In this document: one piece after another, positions 1 through 7,661 of the stretch
How the letters are laid out: each line of letters opens with the position of its first letter
How positions within the stretch are numbered: position 1 is the stretch's first letter
Made by a program: the position numbers and the translations under genes
Notes under the pieces: generated by a model
The model's database searches: none
What the model saw: only the letters and a program-made list of their open reading frames with translations
Told to the model about the DNA's origin: nothing
Origin: an uncultured Pelagibacteraceae bacterium
GTDB lineage: Bacteria; Pseudomonadota; Alphaproteobacteria; Pelagibacterales; Pelagibacteraceae
Length of the DNA: 64,000 nt
NCBI GenBank assembly: GCA_902634305.1
Contig: CACPJJ010000006.1
Location: 1-64,000 of the forward strand
Direction: 5' to 3'

Positions 1-1
1 A

Positions 2-478
2 AAATATCAACTAATTAGAGATCAAAAAATTAGAGAAAGAGTTGAAGCCCTAGGAGTAGAGGTGCAAGAAGGGGATGATAGAGAAATTCTTCTTCAAAAG
101 GAAAAAAATTATAATTTAGAAAGGCAAAAAATTGAAAATGCTTTAGAAAGTTTTTATAGAAGTGCAAATAGTCTAGTTTTTCAGCTTAATAAAAGACATA
201 TCACAAGACATATGTCAATTTTTAGATGTATTGATAGAAGATTTGAAAATGGGGAAGTTTATATCAAATGGGATGAGGTTCCTGACGATGAATGGTTAAT
301 ATTAATTTATATTAAAGACAACTCTCCAGATAAAGGAATTGTTATTGAAGATAAATCAAACCCAGAAAAAAATATTTCAAATGAGTATAAACCTAGCGAA
401 ATATTTAAAGCTTCTGATATGATGGTTGACTCTCTTACTCAATTACTTGAAAGAGAGAGATCAAAAAAAGATAATTAA
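2..478 (+). CDS. Hypothetical protein, 5' end outside the window
   Basis: The reading frame is open from base 2, so the internal GTG at 62 is probably not the start and the gene begins upstream of the window. The visible part is about 158 residues. It is highly charged and rich in Lys, Glu and Asp, with a predicted helical N-terminal half and a C-terminal tail ending in a Leu/Glu/Arg helix. I recognise no family and see no signal peptide or membrane segment, so a soluble cytoplasmic protein is likely. It is convergent with the regulator gene that ends at 491, leaving a 12-base spacer. Confidence 0.6.
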   Translation, partial: KYQLIRDQKIRERVEALGVEVQEGDDREILLQKEKNYNLERQKIENALESFYRSANSLVFQLNKRHITRHMSIFRCIDRRFENGEVYIKWDEVPDDEWLILIYIKDNSPDKGIVIEDKSNPEKNISNEYKPSEIFKASDMMVDSLTQLLERERSKKDN

Positions 479-490
479 AATCTAAGTTTT

Positions 491-1915
491 TTAATCATTA
501 ACATAAACGGAAACACCTCTATTGTTTATATCTACGTCAAATTTTTTATGTAAAGGAGGAAATGCTCTTTGAGAGCAATCTAGTCTATCACAAGTCCTAC
601 AGGAAACTCCAACTGGGATTTCTGATTTTTTATCATGAATGTCTAAATTTTCTGTATAAACAAAGTCTTTAGCATACTTAGCTTCACAACCAAGTCCAAT
701 TGACAGCATACTTTTCTTTTGTCCATATCTTCCAATGCCTTTTTCTACAGTTCTTGCAATACAAACATATTTTTCACCATTAGTCATTTTGCTTACAGCT
801 GCTTGGATTACCCCTGGCCTAGAGAACGCTGAATAAACATTCCATCTAGGGCAAGCCCCTCCATATCTTGGAATTTCGATACCAGACAAAGAAAATCTTT
901 TAGAAATATTTCCTGCAACATCTACTCTTAAAAAATGAAAAGGCACACCTGGCAAATTTGGATCATTTAAACAAGTCACTCTATGCGTAACTTGTTCAAA
1001 TGATGTAGCAAATGTATTTTGCAATAATTCTAAATCATATTTTAATTTTTTACATTCAGCATGAAAAAGTTTATAAGGCATTAAAATTGCTGCTCCACAA
1101 TAATTTAACAAAGCTACTTTAGTTAATTTTTTAGATTCTTCTGATGGAAAATTAAAAGTTTCAAGAAGTCTATTAATTTCATCTATAGCACCTTCCTGAA
1201 CAATTTGTGAGGCAGCATGAAGCTTTTTTGTTTCTAGTGAAAGATAATCTGACAATATAAGTTCTTTACTTTTTTTGTTAAAAACTTTTGAGAATGGTTT
1301 TCCATCTTCAGGAATTACATCCTTAACTATAATGCCATACTCTGAATTTAAAAATTTACAAAGAGAGATATATCTAGTTCTATTATTTTGTTTAACTTTA
1401 TCGAATATTCTATTTGCAAAATCTTCTAATTTTGGAAAATAATTTTTATTTTCTTGTAAAAAATCAGAGATAACTTCTCCAGGAAATGAACTTTTTCTGC
1501 TATCTACAATCTTTCCTGATAATTTTTCTATTTTATTAACTAGTTCGTGATCTTTTTTTTTTAAAATATCCCCAAGCCTGATTAAGGCTCTACCAATTTT
1601 TGGATTAGTATTTGCTAAATCTTTTACTTCTGGACCCAAAATGTCTAAATCATCAAACAATTTATCATCTAGCAATTCTGATATATTATTCGCTAAGTTT
1701 AAGTCAGATTTGATTGCCAGGTCAGATACTTCAATTTTTAGTTCTTGGCAAATTTTTAAAAGTAAATCAGCATCAATTTTTCTTTTTCCACCCTCAATTA
1801 AAGTTAAATAGCTAGGGGAAATATTGAGTTTTTCCGCTAATTTATTTGCCTGAATTCCTAGCTGACGTCTAAATCCTTTAATTTTTGGACCAATTTTTAG
1901 ATCTAATTGACTCAT
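491..1915 (-). CDS. XRE-family regulator, RamB/ScfR type
   Basis: A 474-residue cytoplasmic transcription factor. Residues about 10-65 form an XRE helix-turn-helix (LGIQANKLAEKLNISPSYLT). The middle resembles the ImmR/IrrE-like region found in short-chain fatty acyl-CoA regulators. The C-terminus carries the DUF2083-type cysteine cluster SCRTCDRLDCSQRAF at about 438-452. Family members (RamB in actinobacteria, ScfR types elsewhere) control acetate, propionate and glyoxylate genes. Here the gene is divergent from aceA across a spacer full of TTTGTAAA half-sites, which supports a role as regulator of isocitrate lyase and of itself. Whether it activates or represses cannot be read from sequence. 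Confidence 0.85.
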   Translation of the reverse strand: MSQLDLKIGPKIKGFRRQLGIQANKLAEKLNISPSYLTLIEGGKRKIDADLLLKICQELKIEVSDLAIKSDLNLANNISELLDDKLFDDLDILGPEVKDLANTNPKIGRALIRLGDILKKKDHELVNKIEKLSGKIVDSRKSSFPGEVISDFLQENKNYFPKLEDFANRIFDKVKQNNRTRYISLCKFLNSEYGIIVKDVIPEDGKPFSKVFNKKSKELILSDYLSLETKKLHAASQIVQEGAIDEINRLLETFNFPSEESKKLTKVALLNYCGAAILMPYKLFHAECKKLKYDLELLQNTFATSFEQVTHRVTCLNDPNLPGVPFHFLRVDVAGNISKRFSLSGIEIPRYGGACPRWNVYSAFSRPGVIQAAVSKMTNGEKYVCIARTVEKGIGRYGQKKSMLSIGLGCEAKYAKDFVYTENLDIHDKKSEIPVGVSCRTCDRLDCSQRAFPPLHKKFDVDINNRGVSVYVND

Positions 1916-1926
1916 TTTTTACCATG

Positions 1927-2029
1927 TGTAAATTTTGTAAATTATAATTTACAAAAAATTTCCTTTATTTACAAAGAAAATAGCATTTTTTATTGAATTT
2001 GTAAATATTGTAAATTAATAAGTTTACAT
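1927..2029. promoter_or_regulatory. Operator cluster between the ramB-like gene and aceA
   Basis: A perfect 24-base palindrome at 1933-1956 contains TTTGTAAA (1934-1941) and its complement TTTACAAA (1948-1955). Further half-sites lie at 1927-1932 (TGTAAA), 1968-1975 (TTTACAAA), 1998-2005 (TTTGTAAA), 2007-2014 (ATTGTAAA) and 2022-2029 (GTTTACAT); the last overlaps the start codon of a small ORF. The half-site resembles the right part of the known actinobacterial RamB site (CTTTGCAAA). I infer that the adjacent XRE regulator binds here and controls both directions. Confidence 0.65.
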
Positions 2030-2192
2030 GGATAAAAAATTAACAAATATTAACGAAAAAAGCTTACAGATTACTAATCATCAAGATTGCTCAGAATACA
2101 AAAGCAAACCGATCTATCTAAGAGACGACCATTGCGACTGGGGATCAAGCGGCATGAATGAATTCACAGAGCAATTTAGCGATAATAGTTAA
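2028..2192 (+). CDS. Small ORF of 54 codons upstream of aceA
   Basis: ATG at 2028 opens a 54-codon frame ending in TAA at 2190-2192, 45 bases before aceA. The product has two cysteines and a polar, acidic C-terminal half (RDDHCDWGSSGMNEF) whose codons are richer in G and C than the surrounding spacer, which suggests selection on coding sequence. There is no clear Shine-Dalgarno; the start codon overlaps a regulatory half-site. Together with the operator cluster it fills the 322-base gap between the regulator and aceA. It could be a small protein cotranscribed with aceA or merely a leader. I do not recognise the product. Confidence 0.5.
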   Translation: MDKKLTNINEKSLQITNHQDCSEYKSKPIYLRDDHCDWGSSGMNEFTEQFSDNS

Positions 2193-2237
2193 TTTTAATC
2201 TTCTAGCTAATAAAATCAAAATAAAGGCACAATAAAA

Positions 2238-3512
2238 ATGTCAGCTGAAAACGTTTCATACGATTTAAAAAGATTTGCGGGAATTAAACGTGATTATAAA
2301 CCCGAGGAAATTGAGAGACTTAGAGGCTCAATTAAAATTGAATATTCTTTATGCAAACAACAATCAACGAAGTTATGGAAGCTGTTAAACTCTGAGCCTT
2401 ATGTAAATACTTTAGGCTCTTTGTCAGGAAACCATGCAGTTCAACATGCAAAAGCTGGATTAAAAGCAATTTATTTAAGTGGATGGCAAGTTGCTGCAGA
2501 TGCTAATAGCGCTGGTGAAATGTATCCAGATCAATCATTATATCCATATGATAGTGCGCCAAAACTAGTTGATTCTATGAACAATGCCTTAATAAGAGCA
2601 GATCAAATTCAGCACATGGAAATACAAGATGGTGATATGAAAAAAGAAAATAAAGTTGATTATATGTTACCAATTATCGCCGATGGTGAAGCCGGATTTG
2701 GTGGACCTCTAAACGTTTTTGAACTTGCAAAAAAATTTATTAAAGCTGGTGCAGCAGGAGTTCATTTTGAAGATCAATTAGCAAGTGAAAAAAAATGTGG
2801 CCATATGGGTGGAAAAGTTTTAGTTCCAACTGGCACAATGATAAAAAATTTAAAAGCTGCGAGACTTGCAGCTGATATAGCCGATGTTCCATTAATTATA
2901 CTAGCCAGAACAGATGCTAATGCTGCAAAATTAATTACAAATGATCATGACGAAAATGATAAACCTTTTTTGACAGGAGAAAGATCTCCTGAAGGTTTTT
3001 ATTACGTCAAAGCGGGAATTGAACAAGCAATTTCAAGAGGCTTAGCTTATGCTCCATATTCTGATTTAATTTGGTGTGAAACTGCAACACCAAATCTTGA
3101 AGAAGCTAAAAAATTTGCTGATGCAATTCACGAAAAATTTCCTGGAAAAATTCTTGCTTACAATTGTTCACCCTCATTTAATTGGAAAAAACATTTATCT
3201 GACACAGAGATTGCATCATTCCAAGAAGAAATAAGTAAAATGGGCTATAAATTTCAGTTTATTACTCTTGCAGGATTTCATACACAAAATATTGCAATTT
3301 TTGAACTCGCAGAAAAATATAAAAAAGAAGGTATGACTGCGTACTCAAGAATCCAACAACAAGAATTCGCTCGTGAAAAAGATGGTTACACAAGCGTTAA
3401 ACATCAAAGAGAAGTTGGTACTTCTTATTTCGATGCAGTATCAAATACTATTAGTTCAGGTAAAAGCTCAACAACTGCCATGGATGGCTCAACAGAGTCC
3501 GAGCAATTTTAA
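2238..3512 (+). CDS. aceA: Isocitrate lyase
   Basis: Cleaves isocitrate to succinate and glyoxylate in the glyoxylate shunt; cytoplasmic and Mg-dependent. The 424 residues match the usual bacterial length of about 430. The diagnostic catalytic motif KKCGHMGGK is present with the active-site Cys at residue 187. Upstream DGEAGFGG and downstream ARTDANAA metal and substrate motifs are also visible. The gene is divergent from the ramB-like regulator and preceded by an operator cluster and a small ORF, so induction on two-carbon substrates is likely. Malate synthase is not in the window. The last four bases overlap the convergent TerB/DnaJ gene. Confidence 0.97.
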   Translation: MSAENVSYDLKRFAGIKRDYKPEEIERLRGSIKIEYSLCKQQSTKLWKLLNSEPYVNTLGSLSGNHAVQHAKAGLKAIYLSGWQVAADANSAGEMYPDQSLYPYDSAPKLVDSMNNALIRADQIQHMEIQDGDMKKENKVDYMLPIIADGEAGFGGPLNVFELAKKFIKAGAAGVHFEDQLASEKKCGHMGGKVLVPTGTMIKNLKAARLAADIADVPLIILARTDANAAKLITNDHDENDKPFLTGERSPEGFYYVKAGIEQAISRGLAYAPYSDLIWCETATPNLEEAKKFADAIHEKFPGKILAYNCSPSFNWKKHLSDTEIASFQEEISKMGYKFQFITLAGFHTQNIAIFELAEKYKKEGMTAYSRIQQQEFAREKDGYTSVKHQREVGTSYFDAVSNTISSGKSSTTAMDGSTESEQF

Positions 3513-4234
3513 TTAGATTTTAGTTTCTGAATTTGATCCCAAGCAGAGTTTATAGCTCTCATTTTATTTTTACTTTCATCAATTACTTCCTGAGGCACTC
3601 CTTTGCTTATTAATAAATCAGGGTGGTTTTCTTTGCTTAATTTAAGATATTTTTTCCTTATTGATTGAAGATCATCATTAGGATTACTTTCTAAAACAAT
3701 ATAAGGATTGAGCTTGTCGGATCCTTTCCTGCTCTCTCTAACACTATTAAATTGAACTTGGGTTAGACCAAATATTTTAGATATATTCTCTATCATTGCT
3801 AACTCTGATGAACTCACATTTCCATCTGCTTCTGCAATATAAAATAAAATATTTATTACCTCTTCCAATACATTTATTTTGCCTTTATAAATTTGGGCAA
3901 TTTGATGGGCGTATGGCTCATATCCAGTGCTTTCTTCTTTAGCTTTATTGAAAATTTTTCCAACTTGATCTATTTCATTTTCAGGTATTTTAAGTTTGTC
4001 TTTAACGGCGACCAATTCTTCACGGCTAACATTTCCGTCAGCTTTACTAAGTTTTGCAGACAAAACAATTAAAGAGAGAGCAAATATTTGTTGAGGTTGA
4101 GCAAAAGTTCCAAAATTTCCTCTAGATCTTGCTCTAGAAATTTTTCCACCTACTAGAGAGCCCAAAAGCATTCCAAAAGGCCCACCTAATGAAAAACCTA
4201 TCATTCCACCAATTAAACTTCCCCAGATAGACAT
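3509..4234 (-). CDS. TerB/DnaJ-domain protein (DjlA-like co-chaperone)
   Basis: A 241-residue protein with the DjlA-type order: a Gly-rich hydrophobic N-terminus (residues about 1-30, GGxxGxxxGG pattern), a TerB-like helical domain (about 50-170, with paired ADGNVS acidic motifs) and a C-terminal J domain. The J-domain HPD motif is at residue 204 ([11 protein letters not shown]), so Hsp70 stimulation should be intact. Such proteins sit at the inner membrane and regulate DnaK there. The N-terminus here looks more like a glycine-zipper than a full transmembrane helix. It is convergent with aceA and divergent from the next small membrane gene. Confidence 0.8.
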   Translation of the reverse strand: MSIWGSLIGGMIGFSLGGPFGMLLGSLVGGKISRARSRGNFGTFAQPQQIFALSLIVLSAKLSKADGNVSREELVAVKDKLKIPENEIDQVGKIFNKAKEESTGYEPYAHQIAQIYKGKINVLEEVINILFYIAEADGNVSSSELAMIENISKIFGLTQVQFNSVRESRKGSDKLNPYIVLESNPNDDLQSIRKKYLKLSKENHPDLLISKGVPQEVIDESKNKMRAINSAWDQIQKLKSN

Positions 4235-4266
4235 ATGATTAAATTTTAATATAATTTAAATTTAAT

Positions 4267-4560
4267 ATGTTCACAACAACTATAGTTTTATTTATTTTAT
4301 ATTTAATATACCGATGGTCCGTAGCCTGGATAAACTATTATAATCGCCTTGATAAAAGATTTGGAATGTCTGTGTGGAGGTACAGTTATGATTATCATGT
4401 TGCTGGCAAAAGAGATGTTTCTTTTTTAGATGATAAAAAATTCGTTTTACTTAGAAGAAAAAGAAATAGAGCAGTCACATTCATGTATTTTATTTTCTTT
4501 TTTTCCTTTATAGTTTTTATGTCTTTTATGAATCAACTGCTTTTAAGAATATTAAATTAA
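4267..4560 (+). CDS. Small membrane protein of unknown function
   Basis: A 97-residue protein with a hydrophobic N-terminal segment (about 4-20) and a C-terminal one (about 70-95). Between them is a basic, Tyr- and Arg-rich loop (RYSYDYHVAGKRD, LLRRKRNRA), consistent with two membrane spans. No family is recognised. It starts 32 bases after the divergent start of the TerB/DnaJ gene and ends one base before the stop of the convergent secreted protein. Confidence 0.7.
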   Translation: MFTTTIVLFILYLIYRWSVAWINYYNRLDKRFGMSVWRYSYDYHVAGKRDVSFLDDKKFVLLRRKRNRAVTFMYFIFFFSFIVFMSFMNQLLLRILN

Positions 4561-4561
4561 T

Positions 4562-5239
4562 TTACTCGTAATTTTTTAGTCTATATTCCCAATTTCCGAG
4601 TCTATTATATTTTACTTTAAAAATTACTCCTTTATTTGGTTCTAACCAAATATTAAAATCTAATTTTTTATCATCTGGTAAATCTTCAGTTGATTTTAGC
4701 TTAAATTGAGAAAGTTTTATTTTTTTACCTTTATATTCTAACTGATCTTTATTAATAAATTTGACCTCTTGCTTTTTTATACTTCCTGATAATGGACTTA
4801 TTTGAGTTTTCGTTTCTAAAATTTTAGCATTCCACCAGTTTCCAATTATATTTTTCTGGTTTGCTTCTCCAACATATGAAGAGCCATTGATAATAAATTT
4901 ATTTTTATTTTTATCATAAGTTAATTTTACAAATTTTTTTTTATCATTTTGCAATGTTGAAGACTCAAAAGATATAAGTTTATCTTTTTCATATATTTCT
5001 TTTGATTTACTATTTATTGTAAAAACTTTAATACCAAACATTTCAACATTAAATTTTGTATAGTTTTCTACAATCATAGTATCTCCACTATGTTTAAAAA
5101 AATAGTTGCTATAGCCAATAATTTTTTCATTTCTTAAAACTTCCATTTCAATTTTAGATATGTTTTTGTAATTCGATTCATCAGCAAATACGTGGAAAAA
5201 TGAGAACAAAATAAAAAATATACAAATCGATTTTTTCAT
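4562..5239 (-). CDS. Secreted protein, DUF6134-like
   Basis: A 225-residue protein with a clear signal peptide (residues about 1-20, KKSICIFFILFSFFHVFA, cleaved before DES). The mature part is rich in beta strands and resembles the DUF6134 family of periplasmic proteins from proteobacteria, with a repeated W/N motif (GNWWNA) and the closing segment IWLEPNKGVIFKVKY. Function is unknown; periplasmic location is inferred. Family assignment is from memory of the fold pattern rather than a strict motif, so it is moderate. Confidence 0.65.
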   Translation of the reverse strand: MKKSICIFFILFSFFHVFADESNYKNISKIEMEVLRNEKIIGYSNYFFKHSGDTMIVENYTKFNVEMFGIKVFTINSKSKEIYEKDKLISFESSTLQNDKKKFVKLTYDKNKNKFIINGSSYVGEANQKNIIGNWWNAKILETKTQISPLSGSIKKQEVKFINKDQLEYKGKKIKLSQFKLKSTEDLPDDKKLDFNIWLEPNKGVIFKVKYNRLGNWEYRLKNYE

Positions 5240-5320
5240 AAAAAATTGACTAATAAAGTTAATTATATTGTGAAAGTTTATTTTAACTTTATAAGGTTAT
5301 CTATAAAAAAATAGAATTAT

Positions 5321-5971
5321 ATGTTTTTATCAATAAAAAAAGTTCCAAAAACATACTGGAGTTCAGGTAAACCATTTAATTTTAAGCCTAAGTTTTCAAC
5401 GTTATTTTTTTTGTGTTTTGGTTTAACATTATTTGGTTTAGGAGAAGGCTTATTAATTGTTTCTTTTACCGGTGCTTCTCCGTGGAGTGTCTTAGCTCAA
5501 GGTATTTCTTTGAATGTAGATTTTTCTATAGGAACAATTACTTTATTCGTGAGTATTGGGGTTTTAATATTATGGATACCTCTTAAACAAAAACCTGGAA
5601 TTGGGACAATACTTAATGCCTTAATTATAGCTATAATGATTGATGTTTGTATTAATTTTGTTCCAACACCTGAAAATTATGTTTCTCAAATTTTATTAGC
5701 TGTTGTAGCAGTTCTCACAGTTGGATTAGGAGGTGGAATTTATCTTGTTGCAAATTTAGGGCCAGGTCCAAGAGATGGCTTGATGATTGGACTTCAGGAA
5801 ATATCAAATTTACCAATTGCTGTTGTAAGAGCATTTCTCGAAATATCTGTAGTTGCTGTTGGATGGTATTTGGGAGGTACAGTAGGGATTGGAACCTTAT
5901 TATTTGCTTTTGGGATTGGACCAGCAGTGGCTTTAGGATTATTTTTAGTAGATAAGATTTTTAATAATTAA
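5321..5971 (+). CDS. YczE/YitT-like integral membrane protein
   Basis: A 216-residue polytopic membrane protein with five to six hydrophobic segments. It has the family features GASPWSVLAQGIS near residue 50 and GLGGGIYLVANLGPGPRDG around 135-155. The family is widespread and poorly characterised; transport has been suggested but not shown. The gene is followed directly by a hairpin at 5992-6009 that marks the left edge of the groEL-side island. Before the insertion it would have been convergent with groEL. Confidence 0.75.
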   Translation: MFLSIKKVPKTYWSSGKPFNFKPKFSTLFFLCFGLTLFGLGEGLLIVSFTGASPWSVLAQGISLNVDFSIGTITLFVSIGVLILWIPLKQKPGIGTILNALIIAIMIDVCINFVPTPENYVSQILLAVVAVLTVGLGGGIYLVANLGPGPRDGLMIGLQEISNLPIAVVRAFLEISVVAVGWYLGGTVGIGTLLFAFGIGPAVALGLFLVDKIFNN

Positions 5972-5983
5972 ATTATTGGTGGT

Positions 5984-6014
5984 AAAAAAAAGGGCATTTT
6001 TTACTGCCCTTTTT
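5984..6014 (+). terminator. Terminator after yczE; left copy of the groEL terminator
   Basis: GGGCA (5992-5996) pairs with TGCCC (6005-6009) around an 8-base loop, preceded by eight A and followed by five T. The same arms, A run and T run occur in the groEL terminator at 12621-12652. The left copy is one base different from the inverted form of that hairpin. Confidence 0.75.
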
Positions 6015-6048
6015 GAATTTTTGTTTGAGTATGATGGGGATTACATTC
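5984..6048. repeat. Left direct repeat of the island (attL-like)
   Basis: Bases 5984-6048 align without gaps to 12622-12686, an offset of 6638, with 57 of 65 identical. In the core 6003-6048 versus 12641-12686, 43 of 46 match. The repeat includes the terminator arm, a shared 27-base block (6003-6029) and a 15-base block (6034-6048) containing TTACATTC, the complement of the last codons of groEL. The copy lies outside any gene, so it looks like a relic of the groEL 3' end left by insertion. Confidence 0.8.
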
Positions 6049-6133
6049 ACACACTTATTACGCCAATACTCACTTATTTAAGAAGATCATTGCAAGAATG
6101 GTCGTTTTAGAAAGCAAACAGAAAGCAAATAGA

Positions 6134-6244
6134 TGGAATGGCACTTCACCCTTGCGTTCCACAGACCTGTTTTTCCATTACCCCGTACTTTATCTAGTTT
6201 AATGGAATCGAACCTCGCCCTTGAGTTCCACAGACCTGTTTTTC
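6134..6244 (-). repeat. Pair of 42-base direct repeats
   Basis: Units at 6134-6175 and 6203-6244 (period 69) share a TTCCACAGACCTGTTTTTC block and most of the preceding bases. Read on the minus strand they give NRSVERKGEVPFH and NRSVELKGEVRFH. The second follows a cold-shock RNP2-like fragment directly, so they may derive from the C-terminal half of a cold-shock gene; this is less certain than the two other fragment types in the array. Confidence 0.7.
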
Positions 6245-6249
6245 AGACT

Positions 6250-6568
6250 AGCATGAACGAAGCAATCCTTCTCCCAACCTCACCGTCGTTACGTTCGATG
6301 AAACCTTAGCGAAATTGAACCACTTTACTTTACCTTTTAGTGTACACACCGTCGTTACGTTCGATGAAACCTTAGCGAAATTGAACCACTTAACTTTACC
6401 TTTTAGTGTACCCATATTTTTATCCGAAGCATGTACAAAGACATCCCTCGCACCTTTTTTACCTTTAAACCACTTAACTTTAAATAGGCATGTACAAAGA
6501 CATCTTTTTCTCCCTAGCGTGAACAAAAACGTCCTTTTCTCCGAAGCATGTACAAAGACATCTTTTTC
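6250..6568 (-). pseudogene. Mosaic of cold-shock-protein (csp) gene fragments
   Basis: On the minus strand this stretch is built from repeated pieces of a cold-shock-domain gene in varying frames. The N-terminal motif LKGKVKWFNFAK occurs in two 65-base units (6281-6345 and 6347-6411, one mismatch) and partly at 6461-6481 (KVKWFKG). The RNP2 segment K/R-DVFVHA occurs at 6546-6568, 6516-6539, 6488-6510 and 6429-6445, with a divergent EKDCFVHA at 6250-6273. There is no complete domain: the RNP1 part (KGFGFI) is missing everywhere. Short open frames across it are by-products. The noncoding gap 5972-6628 is essentially this array plus the left repeat. Confidence 0.8.
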
Positions 6569-6628
6569 TCCCTAAAATCCCTCAATATTTGAAGATGACT
6601 TAATTAGGGAGCGGGGTTAAATTTGGTT

Positions 6629-7369
6629 ATGAAAAACAAATTTAAGAGAATTAAATTTAAAGATAATTGCCTGTCATGGAAAAGACATAATCAAATAATT
6701 TTTGAGGAAAAAAATTTAAAGAAATTTTATGGCATGATGTCTATTCCATCTAAATGGCATCACAGGAAGGAAAAGAGAAAAGTTGCACCTCACATTCACC
6801 CTGATGCACCGATTAGAAAAGAGATGACTAATTTTTATTATAAGGGAAAATTAGTTAACAATAAGTATGAAGGTTTAGGTACAGAAATGATACTTGAATG
6901 GGGTAATTATTTGAAGGATGTGGTCTCATTTTACAAAGGATATTGGAAAAATGGAAAAAAAAATGGAAAGGGATATTGGAGTAATCATCACCCATTGATT
7001 GGTAGGACATGGAGTTTAGATGCAGGTAATCCTTATTTTACAATAATGGACGATGATGCATATTATTATGACGGTTATTGGAAAAATAATAAAAAACATG
7101 GAAAAGGTTATTCAGTAGATAAAGAAGGTACTTTTTCAGGTGAATTTAAGAATGATAAAAGATGGAAAGGTGTATTAGAAACACATGAGAGAATTTGGCA
7201 TAATGTAGGGTCAGATAGATATTTTACAGACAAAAAAGACTCTGTAATTAAAGATTACAAGCACATTATTAAAATAGAGAAAGGGAAAGAAGTTTCTAGA
7301 AAATCAGAATTGTTATCTGAAGATTTTTATAAAGCAAAACCTAATCCATATAAAAAAAATAAAAAATAA
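6629..7369 (+). CDS. MORN-repeat protein, island cargo
   Basis: A 246-residue protein starting at ATG 6629; a TTG two codons upstream is possible. It contains at least three MORN-like units: around 69 (YYKGKLVNNKYEGLG), 103 (YKGYWKNGKKNGKGYW) and 146 (YDGYWKNNKKHGKGYS), with a weaker one near 170 (FSGEFKNDKRWKG). MORN repeats form beta-hairpin arrays involved in membrane or protein contacts. The ends are very basic. There is no signal peptide and no catalytic domain. It lies alone between the csp-fragment array and the internal junction, so it may be cargo of a first insertion. Its role is unknown. Confidence 0.75.
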   Translation: MKNKFKRIKFKDNCLSWKRHNQIIFEEKNLKKFYGMMSIPSKWHHRKEKRKVAPHIHPDAPIRKEMTNFYYKGKLVNNKYEGLGTEMILEWGNYLKDVVSFYKGYWKNGKKNGKGYWSNHHPLIGRTWSLDAGNPYFTIMDDDAYYYDGYWKNNKKHGKGYSVDKEGTFSGEFKNDKRWKGVLETHERIWHNVGSDRYFTDKKDSVIKDYKHIIKIEKGKEVSRKSELLSEDFYKAKPNPYKKNKK

Positions 7370-7379
7370 CAAAGCAACA

Positions 7380-7410
7380 TTCATCACTCCTTCATCATTT
7401 CTTCGTCACT
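7380..7410 (+). repeat. Iterons, 11-base period, internal junction
   Basis: Three copies of a nine-base unit at exact 11-base spacing: TTCATCACT (7380-7388), TTCATCATT (7391-7399) and TTCGTCACT (7402-7410). The same unit recurs at 7573-7591 and 12572-12602, always beside a junction-like site. Regular helical spacing suggests a protein-binding array, for example for a recombinase accessory factor or replication initiator. Confidence 0.75.
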
Positions 7411-7526
7411 AATGATTTTCGTACAGATATAAAAAAAACCCCCGAAACTTTCATTCCGAGGGTTCTAATTTTGTTTAGTGTATGTATTTAGAGTGTTCTG
7501 GTTGGGGAAGTGTATTACATTCTCAT
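7401..7526. repeat. Internal junction resembling the island's right end
   Basis: Bases 7401-7429 match 12593-12621 in 27 of 29 positions. As at the right end, an A run, a hairpin that terminates minus-strand transcription (7437-7464), a GTTT-rich stretch and TTACATTC (7515-7522) follow. On the minus strand the end reads SMRM-stop, comparable to the GGMGM-stop of groEL. This looks like a third, more diverged copy of a groEL-type 3' end and splits the island in two. The whole gap 7370-7661 is this junction plus iterons. Confidence 0.6.
7431..7464 (-). terminator. Intrinsic terminator facing the minus strand
   Basis: On the minus strand an 11-pair stem (two G-T wobbles) with a TGAAAG loop spans 7464 to 7437 and runs into a stretch of T (the A run beginning at 7431). 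No minus-strand gene now ends here. It is best explained as the terminator relic of an internal att-like junction, though it may also stop plus-strand read-through from the MORN gene poorly. Confidence 0.65.
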
Positions 7527-7572
7527 ACTGGTTTCTAATAATACTTGATTTACTTAACATTTTGAAAATTCC

Positions 7573-7591
7573 TTCATCACTCTTCATCACT
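7573..7591 (+). repeat. Iteron pair at the left end of the R-M segment
   Basis: Two TTCATCACT units (7573-7581 and 7583-7591) precede two AAAGCAA copies (near 7596 and 7607). AAAGCAA doublets also lie after the left repeat (near 6112 and 6122), hinting that both insertions have similar left ends. Confidence 0.55.
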
Positions 7592-7661
7592 ATTTAAAGC
7601 AATTTCAAAGCAATTCAAAAATTGTTCTATTCCAATTTGGGTGCTACTTTGAATAAAAATT

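Noticed and set aside
1916-2237. Glycine or other riboswitch ahead of aceA
   Set aside because: SAR11 uses glycine riboswitches on related genes, but I see no tandem aptamer-like GC-rich stems here; the spacer is AT-rich operators plus a small ORF.
6281-6411. CRISPR-like repeats
   Set aside because: The two 65-base units are directly adjacent (one base between), with no unique spacers, and encode a protein motif; no cas genes are present.
6248-6526. A 92-codon minus-strand ORF with KGKVKWFN motifs as a real cold-shock gene
   Set aside because: It joins fragments in the wrong order, repeats the N-terminus, lacks RNP1 and has no credible start signal; it is better seen as part of the fragment array.
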